Shown: positions 42,899 through 52,914 of the stretch, piece by piece
Position numbering within the stretch: the stretch's first letter is position 1
Layout: each line of letters begins with the position of its first letter
From: Candidatus Stramentimicrobium fermentans
GTDB taxonomy: Bacteria > Atribacterota > Phoenicimicrobiia > Phoenicimicrobiales > Stramentimicrobiaceae
Length of the DNA: 64,000 bases
NCBI GenBank assembly: GCA_012520575.1
Contig: JAAYOB010000023.1
Span: 62,001 to 126,000 of the forward strand
Direction of reading: 5' to 3'
Translations under genes and position numbers: made by a program
The notes under the pieces: generated by a model
What the model saw: the letters and a program-made list of their open reading frames with translations, nothing else
What the model was told of the DNA's origin: nothing
Database searches by the model: none

Positions 42899-43378
42899 TT
42901 ATGATTTCTCCTTATTCTGTATAATTTCAGCGGCAGCTGACATAGTCAAAACTATCACTCCTAATGCTGCTAAAACCTCTAAACCAACAGCAATATTCAT
43001 CAAGGCTATAGTACCGCTTGTATTTAAATCACCCGGGTTCACTCCGATAACAGTCGGAGAGCCGAATAAACCTCCGCTGTTAGCTACAATATTGTAAAAA
43101 TAAGTTGCACTTATTCCTAAAAAGCCAAACGAACCAAAAAGGATCAGACCGGTACTCTCTATCACAGAAAGTAAGTCTTTCGCTATATATTGTTGTATCA
43201 CCTCGGTACCGTAGGTAACCAACAACAAGGCAAAGGCAGAGGCGACGATTGCTCCGCCTTGGAATCCTCCTCCTGGTGAGAGATGACCATGGGCAATAAC
43301 ATAAAACCCAAAGACAACTATAAAACCAAAAATTATATTCGTCATAGTCCTTACAATGCGTGACATTTCACCTATCAT
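42899..43378 (-). CDS. mbhF: Mrp-type antiporter subunit MbhF (MrpB-like)
   Basis: A 159-aa MnhB-domain protein with four helices: MTNIIFGFIVVFGFYVIAHG, LSPGGGFQGGAIVASAFALL (the PGGGFQGG signature), and later helices near 75-95 and 125-150. It overlaps mbhE by 4 bases. Confidence 0.94.
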   Translation of the reverse strand: MIGEMSRIVRTMTNIIFGFIVVFGFYVIAHGHLSPGGGFQGGAIVASAFALLLVTYGTEVIQQYIAKDLLSVIESTGLILFGSFGFLGISATYFYNIVANSGGLFGSPTVIGVNPGDLNTSGTIALMNIAVGLEVLAALGVIVLTMSAAAEIIQNKEKS

Positions 43379-43641
43379 TTTGCCACCTCCCTGAACAATG
43401 CTACAATACCTATAACAGCGGTGAACAATACCGTCCCTTCGCCCAAGGTATCGAAACCTCGATAATCAAAAACTATGGAAGTTACTACATTATTTGATGA
43501 CGCTTGCACCTGAGCATTTTCTATAAAATAATCATCCATTTCACTCCTTGCAGGTTCTCCGAAGGGTCTCATATCAATGGCAGCCATAAACATAAAAGCT
43601 GCAAAAAATATGAAAGCAAGAATAAAAATTGGTTTTTTCAT
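43375..43641 (-). CDS. mbhE: membrane-bound hydrogenase subunit MbhE
   Basis: An 88-aa protein with an N-terminal helix (about 4-20) and a C-terminal helix (about 68-85). SIVFDYRGFDTLGEGTVLFT is the conserved MrpA-C-terminal/MbhE signature. Position between mbhD and mbhF confirms it. Confidence 0.92.
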   Translation of the reverse strand: MKKPIFILAFIFFAAFMFMAAIDMRPFGEPARSEMDDYFIENAQVQASSNNVVTSIVFDYRGFDTLGEGTVLFTAVIGIVALFREVAK

Positions 43642-43651
43642 TTTTCACTCC

Positions 43652-43894
43652 TCACCTTCTAGTTGCCCTAACCGCAAAAATATAAATTGCCGTAGATAAT
43701 GCAGCACCAATCGCTGCTTCTGCTATAGCTACATCCGGTGCATGCAGGAGATAGTACTCTAGAGCTAGAAGTAGACTGGCAGCTGCCAGAGCAATAACCG
43801 AGGACATTAAATCACGCAAGGTAACTGCCAGAAATGCCGCTATCACCAAGGTAACCAATACTGCAATATGAGCAAAACTAACTAATGGGCTCAT
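43652..43894 (-). CDS. mbhD: membrane-bound hydrogenase subunit MbhD (DUF4040)
   Basis: An 80-aa three-helix protein; SLLLALEYYLLHAPDVAIAEAAIGAALSTAI-like residues 38-68 contain the APDVAIAEAAIG motif of the DUF4040/MrpA C-terminal domain with its membrane acidic residues. It starts within the end of mbhC (4-base overlap). Confidence 0.93.
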   Translation of the reverse strand: MSPLVSFAHIAVLVTLVIAAFLAVTLRDLMSSVIALAAASLLLALEYYLLHAPDVAIAEAAIGAALSTAIYIFAVRATRR

Positions 43895-44256
43895 TTTAAA
43901 TCAGCCTCCTCTAATTCGTCTATTACTGCCGGTTTAGGCATAACCCCGCTGCGGTGTGCAGCCCGGGCAATAGCATGAGCACCGGTAGGGTTGGTAATCA
44001 GCAAGCAGATTAAGGCTACAGTAGTGTGCAGCGCCATAACTAAAAATTTTGAATCACCGCTGGCTTTCCAGAAATAAAAAGCGAAAATAATCACAGACAT
44101 TGAAGTAAATATAGAGCCAAAAGTAGTGCATTTAGTGGTAGCATGCATTCTGGTATAAACATCAGGAAATTTTAAGAGGCCAACAGAACCTAATCCGTTG
44201 AAAAATATCCCTATTAGTAAAAATACGAATATAATTATAGTTAAAATGATTATCAT
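43891..44256 (-). CDS. mbhC: Mrp-type antiporter subunit MbhC (MrpG-like)
   Basis: A 121-aa MnhG/PhaG family protein with three helices. GSVGLLKFPDVYTRMHATTKCTTFG (about 24-48) is the family signature, here within LLKFPDVYTRMHA. It overlaps both neighbours by 4 bases. Confidence 0.94.
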   Translation of the reverse strand: MIIILTIIIFVFLLIGIFFNGLGSVGLLKFPDVYTRMHATTKCTTFGSIFTSMSVIIFAFYFWKASGDSKFLVMALHTTVALICLLITNPTGAHAIARAAHRSGVMPKPAVIDELEEADLK

Positions 44257-44528
44257 TTATCTTTTGCCCTCCTCTCGATGAATTTAGCAATATAGAGAGT
44301 AGTAATATATGATAATAAGGCGTAGACTATTGCTACATCAATATAGATTATTTCTTCAAAGGCTGCGCCAAATAATATCATAGCTGCTACAACATAAGTA
44401 TTAATGGTATCTAAGGCTATCACTTTATCAGGAATGGTTGGTCCGACAATTAAACGAAATAACGGTAATATAATGAAGGCAGCAATCAGTGCACCGGTGA
44501 ATAAAAAGAAGCTCATTAATTGAGTCAT
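44253..44528 (-). CDS. mbhB: Mrp-type antiporter subunit MbhB (MrpF-like)
   Basis: A 91-aa, three-helix MnhF/PhaF protein: LFRLIVGPTIPDKVIALDTI is the signature. The ATG at 44528 is chosen because it overlaps the mbhA stop (ATGA) and has GAGGAGG 8 bases upstream. The frame is open 13 codons further, but that part is not homologous. Confidence 0.93.
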   Translation of the reverse strand: MTQLMSFFLFTGALIAAFIILPLFRLIVGPTIPDKVIALDTINTYVVAAMILFGAAFEEIIYIDVAIVYALLSYITTLYIAKFIERRAKDK

Positions 44529-45034
44529 TCTGCTATCCTCCTCGCCCATGCGCAAAAAGTACCGCAAATATCTTCTACAGAAGGGTTCAAATTAGTAACG
44601 TTAATCCAGTGAATATAAAGGTCATTATTATTTCCATCTATATCTACACTTAATGTTCCGGGAGTAAGGGTAATTGAGTTTGCCAATAGGGTTATAGCGG
44701 CATCGCTCTCTAATTGTGGAGATATTTTTACTATTCCCGGGTTAATCTTACCGGTAATAACCCGGTAGGCAACATCAAGATTTGCTGTGACCAAGGCGGG
44801 CAAGAATACCGCAATTAAATAATACAAAAAAAGGGCCCATCTCACCGGATTTAAAAGACGGTAATCCTTTTTTTGAAATAATACCCTGCTGGCTAAAGCA
44901 GAAGCAATTAGGGCAACAATTATACCGGTGAACACCTCGCACTTACTCCACAGGGCTAATATTTCTCCTGAGCTGGCAGCTATGAATAAATAAGCAAGGA
45001 AGGTCAAAAAAAACGTGGCCAAAAAAGGAATCAT
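44525..45034 (-). CDS. mbhA: Mrp-type antiporter subunit MbhA (MrpE-like)
   Basis: A 169-aa MnhE-family protein: N-terminal helices, VRWALFLYYLIAVFLPALVTANLDVAYRVITG, then the conserved periplasmic/cytosolic beta part ANSITLTPGTLSVDIDGN and LYIHWINV. It is the first gene of the 14-gene mbh operon; GAGGTG lies 5 bases before the ATG. Confidence 0.94.
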   Translation of the reverse strand: MIPFLATFFLTFLAYLFIAASSGEILALWSKCEVFTGIIVALIASALASRVLFQKKDYRLLNPVRWALFLYYLIAVFLPALVTANLDVAYRVITGKINPGIVKISPQLESDAAITLLANSITLTPGTLSVDIDGNNNDLYIHWINVTNLNPSVEDICGTFCAWARRIAE

Positions 45035-45162
45035 TATATCACCTCACTATAGGTCTCAATTTATTATTTTAACGACATGCCTATCTATGTCTAAGGGGGG
45101 TACGTATTTTTATAGTATTCAGGTAATATACTTCTCATTTAATCAAACAAAATACAAGTAGT

Positions 45163-45192
45163 AGTGTAACACATTTTTACTATATCTTGCAA
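45163..45192 (-). promoter_or_regulatory. putative promoter of the mbh operon
   Basis: Minus strand: -35 TTGCAA (45192-45187), 18-base spacer, -10 TACACT (45168-45163). The resulting leader would be about 120 bases. The spacing is slightly long and the -10 matches 4 of 6. Confidence 0.5.
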
Positions 45193-45314
45193 TTCTTTTA
45201 GTAAATATTTCCTATTATTTTCTAAAATTTCTTATCGTTTTTTCAATAACTGTAAGAACGGAAACTGTTTTAAAATTGCCCAAAAAACAGATAAATCTTA
45301 TTTAGTATTCTTTA

Positions 45315-45350
45315 TAATAAATTAAAAGAGGGTATTCTGATATACCCCCT
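45315..45350 (-). terminator. terminator after tRNA-Leu
   Basis: Minus strand: stem AGGGGGTAT/ATACCCTCT (9 positions, one mismatch; 45327-45350) with a 6-base loop, followed by TTTAATTTATT. It separates the tRNA-Leu transcript from the mbh operon. Confidence 0.6.
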
Positions 45351-45411
45351 AGCTACTTACAATATTAATTTTGTTCAATCCCGATTATTTTTTTAAAACA
45401 AAGTTTTGCAA

Positions 45412-45498
45412 TGGTGCCGGGAGGGGGATTTGAACCCCCACAAGCATACGCTCACCAGCCCCTCAAGCTGGCGCGTCTACCTATTCCGCCATCCCGGC
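45412..45498 (-). tRNA. tRNA-Leu(GAG)
   Basis: An 87-base type II tRNA on the minus strand: acceptor GCCGGGA/TCCCGGC, discriminator A, encoded CCA. The anticodon stem CCAGC/GCTGG encloses TTGAGGG (anticodon GAG), followed by a long variable arm. Confidence 0.95.
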
Positions 45499-45667
45499 AA
45501 CATAAAGGAGTTTTTAGTTTACAACTGTTTGGCAGTTTGCCCAATTTACGAATTTTTATTTTTAAAATCTTTGATTAATAACTATCTTTATCTATTACAT
45601 CTGCACTCTGTTCTTCCAGGTTTTAGACCGAAAACCAATAACCCAAGCTAACGTTTATTCCCACAAC

Positions 45668-46711
45668 TTATATCAATTGTACAAGTTTTTTATTTTCAAT
45701 CTTACCAGGAATCCGGCCTCTTTTTGCGATAGGCTTGCCCTTTACCTCTTTAATATCCAGAGTCATATCGATAGGCGAGGAGTCGCTGATATAACTTCCT
45801 ACCCCAAAAGCATCAACGGCTTCTTTACTTAGCAAGGCGATTCTCTCAGGCGTCACTCCTCCAGAAACAAAAATTTTAACCTTAGAATGTCCGGCCTGGT
45901 CTAAACGTGCGCGCACTTCTTTCACCAGATCGGGAGAAACTCCCCCCCTTTCACTGGGAGTATCCAACCGAACTCCCAATAGATCTTTTCCCAGAGCATC
46001 TGCCACTCTAATAGACTCTTCCGCCTCATCTTTAAAGGTATCTATTAAAATCACCCGAGGTATATCCGGGGCAAAACACTTATGGTATGCTTCGGCAGCT
46101 TTCACAGTATCCCCGATGATGATAATTACAGTATGGGGAATAGTTCCTTGAGGTTCCTGCCCCATTAGCTTAGCCCCCAAAACACAGCTCGCTCCATCCA
46201 CTCCCCCGATAAGAGCAGCCCTTTCCATAACAGGCGCCACAGCGGGATGAATGTGTCGGGAACCAAAGCAGAATATCTGTTTGCCTTGAGCCACTTCAAC
46301 GCATTCCCGTGCTGCCGTCGCCCAGGCTGAACTGCTGGCTAATATACCAAGAATAATTGTTTCATATACTCCAAATTCATTGTAGGCACCTTGAATTCTC
46401 ATAACGGTCTCTTTAGTTTGGAAGGATTCGCCCTCCGGTATGGACCAGAGTTTAATCTTTTTATCTTTGAGTAGATTATAGACTTCTTGTGAACCTGCAA
46501 AAATTCCCGCCCGCCGGGAAAATATTTCTGCGGTAACTTCGGTATTAGCTAATCCCAAAAAATTAAGGACCTCTAAGGCCCTAATAAAATATATGTCTGT
46601 TGTCAAGCCTTTTTTAATCTCATCATGATTAGCGGAAAAAAATTCTCGTCCAGGGTCAACCCGATAGTTTCTTACTTGGTCAGTGGTATACATTTTTTTG
46701 TTTAATACCAT
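45668..46711 (-). CDS. nicotinate phosphoribosyltransferase
   Basis: A 347-aa type II phosphoribosyltransferase-fold enzyme that makes nicotinate mononucleotide from nicotinate and PRPP in NAD salvage. Visible features are FSRRAGIFAG, FGSRHIHPAVAPVMERAA, GTIPHTVIII, VRLDTPSERGG and KIFVSGGVTPERI, then AFGVGSYIS. It is the short archaeal/bacterial form. AAGGA lies 5 bases before the ATG at 46711. It follows secG by 16 bases. The match to NAPRTase rather than quinolinate PRTase is supported by the GSRHxHP and GTxPHT motifs. Confidence 0.9.
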   Translation of the reverse strand: MVLNKKMYTTDQVRNYRVDPGREFFSANHDEIKKGLTTDIYFIRALEVLNFLGLANTEVTAEIFSRRAGIFAGSQEVYNLLKDKKIKLWSIPEGESFQTKETVMRIQGAYNEFGVYETIILGILASSSAWATAARECVEVAQGKQIFCFGSRHIHPAVAPVMERAALIGGVDGASCVLGAKLMGQEPQGTIPHTVIIIIGDTVKAAEAYHKCFAPDIPRVILIDTFKDEAEESIRVADALGKDLLGVRLDTPSERGGVSPDLVKEVRARLDQAGHSKVKIFVSGGVTPERIALLSKEAVDAFGVGSYISDSSPIDMTLDIKEVKGKPIAKRGRIPGKIENKKLVQLI

Positions 46712-46727
46712 TTGTTTCCTTATTTTT

Positions 46728-46952
46728 TTACTTAAAAATGCTAATCATAACAGAAGAAATTATAAACAGAACTGCTATACCTGTGGTCAATCTGAGTAAG
46801 AGTACTTCTTTGCCTTTTTTCCCTTTATGGTCAGCAAGAGTACCTCCCCCGAAGATGCCTCCACCGGCACTTTCTTTTCTATTTTGAAACAGCACTGCGC
46901 CAATAAGTAATATACTTATAATAATCTGAAACAACATAAGCCATGTAGGCAT
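46728..46952 (-). CDS. secG: preprotein translocase subunit SecG
   Basis: SecG (74 aa) has two membrane helices (about 3-22 and 52-72), with the conserved cytosolic linker FQNRKESAGGGIFGGGT. It is part of SecYEG. It lies downstream of tpiA, the usual tpiA-secG association. Confidence 0.94.
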   Translation of the reverse strand: MPTWLMLFQIIISILLIGAVLFQNRKESAGGGIFGGGTLADHKGKKGKEVLLLRLTTGIAVLFIISSVMISIFK

Positions 46953-47120
46953 CGTTAATAATCTCCTTTTATAGTACTTTTTACCTGGAAAACTGTAAGT
47001 AATTCTTTAAAATGAATCATTCTAGTCAATATACTTATGAATAATAACATATTTACCCTATTGCTTCAAGGTGTTTACTATATTTATATTATTAAAATTG
47101 ATTTTCTTTTCTGTTGGTTT

Positions 47121-47891
47121 TTAGATTAAACCGTTACTATCATTGTATTTTACTAATCTGGCAAAGGTGTCTGCCTGTAGACTCGCTCCACCGACCAGAG
47201 CACCATCAATATCCGGTTCAGCCATAAGGGCTTTGATATTGTCTGGGTTAACGCTCCCTCCATATAAGATTCTGACCTGTTCGGCGGTTTTTTTACCATA
47301 CTTATCCTTTAATAATTTACGGAGATATTTAATCATATCTTGGGCATCCCGAGGTGTTGCCGCTTTACCGGTACCGATAGCCCAGATAGGTTCATAGGCA
47401 AACACTGCCCTGCCAGCATCTAATGGTTTTAAGATAGAGAAGATGGCTTCTACTTCTTCCTTAACTACTTTCTGTGCTATACCTTCGTTCCTCTCTTTTA
47501 GTTTTTCTCCCACGCAAATAATCGGCTTAAGTCCAAAATCAAGGGCCTGCTGTACCTTTCTGGCAATATCTTTTGAATTCTCCTGAAAGTATTCTCTTCT
47601 CTCGGAATGACCAAGAATTACATAACTGCAACCGATGTTCTGCAGCATACGAGCAGATATTTCTCCCGTATAGGCACCATCGTTCTGAAAATAAAGATTC
47701 TGGGCACCCAGAAGTATATTGGAATCCTGAATTAATTCCCGGGCAACCCACAAAGAGGTGTAAGGCGGGCAAATAACAATCTCGGTCTTGCGATAATCTT
47801 TCAAAAATTCTGTCAAATCAGTTATCAAGGGAATACTTTCGGTAATAGTCTTATTCATTTTCCAGTTTCCCACCATTAAAGGTTTACGCAT
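47121..47891 (-). CDS. tpiA: triosephosphate isomerase
   Basis: TpiA (256 aa) interconverts DHAP and GAP. It shows GNWKMNKT (Lys12 equivalent), VILGHSERREYF (catalytic His), AYEPIWAIGTGKAA (catalytic Glu, start of loop 6) and RILYGGSV. It follows gapA by 137 bases and precedes secG. The pgk gene normally lying between gapA and tpiA is missing. Confidence 0.97.
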   Translation of the reverse strand: MRKPLMVGNWKMNKTITESIPLITDLTEFLKDYRKTEIVICPPYTSLWVARELIQDSNILLGAQNLYFQNDGAYTGEISARMLQNIGCSYVILGHSERREYFQENSKDIARKVQQALDFGLKPIICVGEKLKERNEGIAQKVVKEEVEAIFSILKPLDAGRAVFAYEPIWAIGTGKAATPRDAQDMIKYLRKLLKDKYGKKTAEQVRILYGGSVNPDNIKALMAEPDIDGALVGGASLQADTFARLVKYNDSNGLI

Positions 47892-48028
47892 CTACAAATC
47901 TCCTCTCTTCAGGAACATAAATTATTATCATAATTGTGAGAATTTGTGTTCATTTCTTATTGCCTGTTATCGGTATCAACGGTTAAGATTCAAGAATAAC
48001 TCTAATATATTATTTAAAACTCTACAGC

Positions 48029-49063
<1,035 letters not shown>

Positions 49064-50530
49064 TTAATTATACCTTTTACGTAATCTCGCAGAAGGTATA
49101 TCCATTAGTTTTCGATACTTAGCTACCGTTCTACGTGCTACTTTTACTCTTTCCTTCTCTTGTAATATTTCAGTTAATTCTTGATCTGAATAAGGACAAA
49201 TAGTGTCTTCCTCTAGAATATATTTTTTTATTAAATTTTTTATTATTTCATTGGATATTGGTCCATTGTTTGCCTGGGGTAGACCTTTAGAAAAGAAGTA
49301 TTTCAGCTCATAGACACCCCTGGGTAATTGTATCTTTTTAGATTTGATGGCCCTGGAAATGGTAGACTTATTTAAACCCAGAGCATCTGCTGCCTGTTCT
49401 AAGGATAATGGCTTCAAGTAAATGACTCCATTTTCCAAAAATTCCTGCTGATAGCTGATTATAAATCTGACTATCTTAAAAATAGTATTTCTTCTTTGCT
49501 CTATACAGCGTAAAATCCAGCGTGCAGTGCTAATTTTTTCCTTCAAATAATCCAGGGTTTTTTGAGTTTCCAGCAACTTTTCCTGTGAAAGTGTCTTCTG
49601 GTTTCCTGACTTCCGGACCTGCTGATACTCAAACAGCATTTTTTCATAGAATGAGTTAATCTTGATACCGTTAAAATTATTCTTATGTTCAAAAATTTCG
49701 TATTGATTATCTATTCTTTTTATTATAATATCCGGAACTAAAAATTTAGTCTCCTGATACTGTGAAAAGACACGGCCCGGCTTCGGATTAAATTCTTTCT
49801 TTAAAACATCCAACAAATGTTGTATTTCGGGAAATGTGAGTTCCAGTTCACGTCCGATAGTTTTAAAATCCTTCCTGGACAGTTCATCTAAATATGAGAG
49901 TACTAATTCCTTAAGGAATCTCTTTTCGGGCAGTTCCTTTTGCTTTAATTGCAGCAACAGGCACTCTTTTAGATTTCTGGCTCCTAAGCCAGGTAGAGAA
50001 CAATTTTGAATGAGAGTCAGTATTTGCCTGACTTTCTTTTCCGGTATCCTTAAATCAGAAGCTGCTTCTTTGCAACTAATGGTTAAATAACCATTATAAT
50101 CAATATTACCAATCAAGTATTCTCCAATTTTATAATCTAATTCGTCATTTACTAATACTCCAAAATTTTGCCGAAGGTGTTCCTCTAAAGAGGTTTTATT
50201 TAAAATGGTATCTAATTGTCTTCCCTCTCGTTTCTGTTCATTAGCGTCAATTTTTTTATTAGTGGTAAGCCCTTTCCATCTGACAAGATAGTCTAACAGG
50301 AAATTGTCATCACTCTCTTTATTATCACTACTACGATCTCTTTTAGTGGTATCTTCGCCTGGGGAATCAGTTCGGTTAAAAATTATCTCTAAAACCGGAT
50401 TTTCCTGAGCTTCTTTTTCCAGCCACCTATTTAATTCTATTATATTCATCTGCAATATTTTAATAGATTGATACATCTGGGGCGAGAGTTGTAACTGCTG
50501 CCTTTGTTCTAACAATAGGTTCTGTTCCAT
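49064..50530 (-). CDS. rpoN: RNA polymerase sigma-54 factor
   Basis: Sigma-54 (488 aa) recognises -24/-12 promoters and needs AAA+ activators. Region I is Gln/Leu-rich (QNLLLEQRQQLQLSPQMYQS). The core-binding and HTH regions follow (about 330-400). The RpoN box appears as RRTVAKYRKLM near the C-terminus. The ATG at 50530 with AAGGGA upstream is preferred over a TTG seven codons earlier. No sigma-54 activator gene or clear -24/-12 site was seen in the window. Confidence 0.96.
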   Translation of the reverse strand: MEQNLLLEQRQQLQLSPQMYQSIKILQMNIIELNRWLEKEAQENPVLEIIFNRTDSPGEDTTKRDRSSDNKESDDNFLLDYLVRWKGLTTNKKIDANEQKREGRQLDTILNKTSLEEHLRQNFGVLVNDELDYKIGEYLIGNIDYNGYLTISCKEAASDLRIPEKKVRQILTLIQNCSLPGLGARNLKECLLLQLKQKELPEKRFLKELVLSYLDELSRKDFKTIGRELELTFPEIQHLLDVLKKEFNPKPGRVFSQYQETKFLVPDIIIKRIDNQYEIFEHKNNFNGIKINSFYEKMLFEYQQVRKSGNQKTLSQEKLLETQKTLDYLKEKISTARWILRCIEQRRNTIFKIVRFIISYQQEFLENGVIYLKPLSLEQAADALGLNKSTISRAIKSKKIQLPRGVYELKYFFSKGLPQANNGPISNEIIKNLIKKYILEEDTICPYSDQELTEILQEKERVKVARRTVAKYRKLMDIPSARLRKRYN

Positions 50531-50672
50531 TAGCATCCCTTGATTCCACAAAATATGATTCTAACTTTTAGACAGTATTATACCACTTTTACGCAACTTT
50601 GGTTTTTGTCTGGCGATCTAATTTTAACATTAACACCGATAAGGATAATTTTTACTTTAATGTAGTATCTGT

Positions 50673-51605
50673 TTAGAGGTAGTCCCCAGCCAGTTGTTCA
50701 ATTTTTTTCAGACGATGATAAATCCCGGACTTTGTGATGCCCCCTCCCAGAATATTGGCCAGTTCCTGAATACTGGCATAGGGGTTTTCTAAACGGATTT
50801 TTGCCACTTCCCTGAGATTAGGAGGTAAGTTTTCCAGACCAATATTTTTTTGTACTGTTTCGATGAATAGTAATTGTTGAGAAGCTGATAATATAGTCTT
50901 GTCAAGGTTAGCTGTTTCGCAATTAACCAGTCTGTTTACAGTATTCAATAAGTCTTTGCGTGCAATAATATCCTGAAGATTCAATAAAGCCCTTTGTACT
51001 CCTAAAAAGCGTAAAAATTCAAATATCTGCTCATTTTTCTTGATATAAACAGTCCACTCCTTTTGCCAGAAACTTATTTTGGTAGAAAAAGAGGAATCAT
51101 GCATGATACTTCTGACCATTTGAGCTATATCTTTGGAAGGACAGGCAATCTCCAAGTGATACATCCTTTCCGGATCATTTACAAAGCCACCTGCTAAAAA
51201 AGCACCTCTTAGAAAATCCTTACCAGAAAACTTGTCTGTTATTATTTTATCCTTTCCCTCTCCTATGCTCTTTCTAATTAATTCCCCCTTACCATTATAA
51301 ATTAATCCAAATTGTTCTAAAACAAATTTTGTTTTTCCGGTATCAGGAATAACTATATTATAAATCTTTCTCTTCCTGTTTTTATTGTTCGAGCTTACTC
51401 GGGCTTCAAAGTGAAAAACTTTCTTCAATAAAAGATAAACAACTTTAACCATAACCGGATTATCCAGAATAATCAGCAATTGATTATTGAGAGGACTAAT
51501 TCTGCCATTCATAATAACAAAAGCAAGTAATTCGCTCTTTTGTTCATAATCCTTTTGGGGGATAATACGGGCTAATTCTTGTTTTACCAAAGGTGAAAAA
51601 TACAA
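50673..51605 (-). CDS. whiA: WhiA-family DNA-binding regulator
   Basis: WhiA (310 aa) combines a degenerate LAGLIDADG-like N-terminal region (about 90-215, DFLRGAFLAGGFVNDPERMYHLEI) with a C-terminal helix-turn-helix (about 225-305, LPPNLREVAKIRLENPYASI, LGGGITKSGIYHRLKKI). It regulates cell division or development in Gram-positives. The start is TTG directly after the yvcK stop (TAATTG), with AAGGAG 9 bases upstream. The yvcK-whiA pairing is the same as in Firmicutes and Actinobacteria. Confidence 0.94.
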   Translation of the reverse strand: MYFSPLVKQELARIIPQKDYEQKSELLAFVIMNGRISPLNNQLLIILDNPVMVKVVYLLLKKVFHFEARVSSNNKNRKRKIYNIVIPDTGKTKFVLEQFGLIYNGKGELIRKSIGEGKDKIITDKFSGKDFLRGAFLAGGFVNDPERMYHLEIACPSKDIAQMVRSIMHDSSFSTKISFWQKEWTVYIKKNEQIFEFLRFLGVQRALLNLQDIIARKDLLNTVNRLVNCETANLDKTILSASQQLLFIETVQKNIGLENLPPNLREVAKIRLENPYASIQELANILGGGITKSGIYHRLKKIEQLAGDYL

Positions 51606-52901
51606 TTATTTTTTCTCCTTATGTATAGTATCTATGATGAGTTCAGCTAATCTTCCAGAATGGTGCCGGGCAAAATTATATTCTGATAATAGCTTCTGTC
51701 TTATTATTTTGGTCCTCTGATCTAAATCGGTAGGTAAGTCATCTTTAACCATATGGGCATCTTCTTTTTGATATTTTGCGGCTACCTTTTTACTTATTCT
51801 CTCGCTATTGATCACTACATAATCTAAGCAATTGTGCGGCAGGTATTTTATAATTTCCCTTACATGCATAGAAGCAGTGTAATCATCAGTCTCGCCCGGC
51901 TGAGTCATGACATTACAGATATACATTTTAAGTGCTTTAGCCTGACAAATTGTCTCCGGGACATCTTTAACCAGCAGGTTACAAATTACACTGGTATATA
52001 GACTTCCGGGACCAAGAATGATCATATCAGCCTCTCGGATAGCCTGAAGCGCCTCCGGTGAGGGCAGGACCGAGGAGGGTTCCAAAAAAATACTCTCAAT
52101 TCCGCTTTTATACCGAGAGATTTTATCTTCACCTTTAATAATTTGCTGATTTTTTAATCTGGCACAGAGAGCAACATTTTCTATCGATGAAGGCAGTACT
52201 TTACCTCTAATAGCCAGTATTTCACTCGATTTTTCAACGGCCTTAGAGAATTCACCGCTTACTTCAGACATAGCAGTAATAAATAGGTTGCCAAAACTAT
52301 GTCCCTTCAGACTACCATTACTAAATCTGTACTGGAATAACTTTTTCATTAATAATTCTTCCGTGGAAAGAGCTACCAAGCAGTTTCGGATATCGCCGGG
52401 GGGCAGTACACCTAATTCATCTCTTAATCTACCGGAGCTGCCGCCACTATCAAAAGCAGTTACTATGGCTGTGATATTACTGGTAAACTGCTTTAAACCT
52501 CTCAATAGAGTGTAAAGACCAGTCCCTCCACCAATCACTACTATGCGTGGTCCTTTTTCTAATCTCCTCTGTTCATAGATAATTTCCGGCAACTGATCTA
52601 CCTGCTTAGGGATAATGAGTTTTAAAATAGAGCGATTCACATTGGAGATACCTAAAATTATTAGCAGTGAGCCGGAGATTAGTAAGATTAAACCGGAAAA
52701 AAGGGGGGCGATACTATAATAGATAAAAAGGTTTTTTATCTGATTCTTTATCCATAAAAACCCTGAGAGGTCAATAAGATATATTAAGCCCACCGCCATA
52801 AATATTATGCCCAGTAAAACAATGAGCAAGAAACGTTTTACTCTCATTCCGGGATAAAACCACTTTACCAGTGATTTTAAATAGTAGCTTCTTTTTATCA
52901 T
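51606..52901 (-). CDS. yvcK: YvcK/GlmR/CofD-like protein with N-terminal membrane helices
   Basis: A 431-aa CofD-family protein that binds UDP-sugars and is needed for wall homeostasis in Firmicutes. The core (about 118-425) has RIVVIGGGTGLYTLLRGLKQ, AFDSGGSSGRLRDELGVLPPGD, RNCLVAL, and GPGSLYTSVICNLLV. The first about 110 residues add two membrane helices (about 22-45 and 65-90) absent from Bacillus YvcK, so this form should be membrane-bound. It lies between rapZ (13 bases) and whiA (0 bases). Confidence 0.93.
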   Translation of the reverse strand: MIKRSYYLKSLVKWFYPGMRVKRFLLIVLLGIIFMAVGLIYLIDLSGFLWIKNQIKNLFIYYSIAPLFSGLILLISGSLLIILGISNVNRSILKLIIPKQVDQLPEIIYEQRRLEKGPRIVVIGGGTGLYTLLRGLKQFTSNITAIVTAFDSGGSSGRLRDELGVLPPGDIRNCLVALSTEELLMKKLFQYRFSNGSLKGHSFGNLFITAMSEVSGEFSKAVEKSSEILAIRGKVLPSSIENVALCARLKNQQIIKGEDKISRYKSGIESIFLEPSSVLPSPEALQAIREADMIILGPGSLYTSVICNLLVKDVPETICQAKALKMYICNVMTQPGETDDYTASMHVREIIKYLPHNCLDYVVINSERISKKVAAKYQKEDAHMVKDDLPTDLDQRTKIIRQKLLSEYNFARHHSGRLAELIIDTIHKEKK

Positions 52902-52914
52902 TTTTCACTTTACT

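Larger units (their letters stand above)
45035..45411. other. leader region of the mbh operon
   Basis: This is 377 bases without a gene between tRNA-Leu and mbhA. It holds a terminator-like hairpin just past tRNA-Leu and a promoter about 130 bases before mbhA, both listed. No Rex-like palindrome was seen here. Confidence 0.55.

Noticed and set aside
45406-45651. Plus-strand frame reading GDLNPHKHTLTSPSS
   Set aside because: It is the antisense of tRNA-Leu plus AT-rich flank, with no family match.
47539-47772. Second minus-strand frame inside tpiA
   Set aside because: It lies wholly in an alternative frame of a well-conserved gene and has no recognisable domain.
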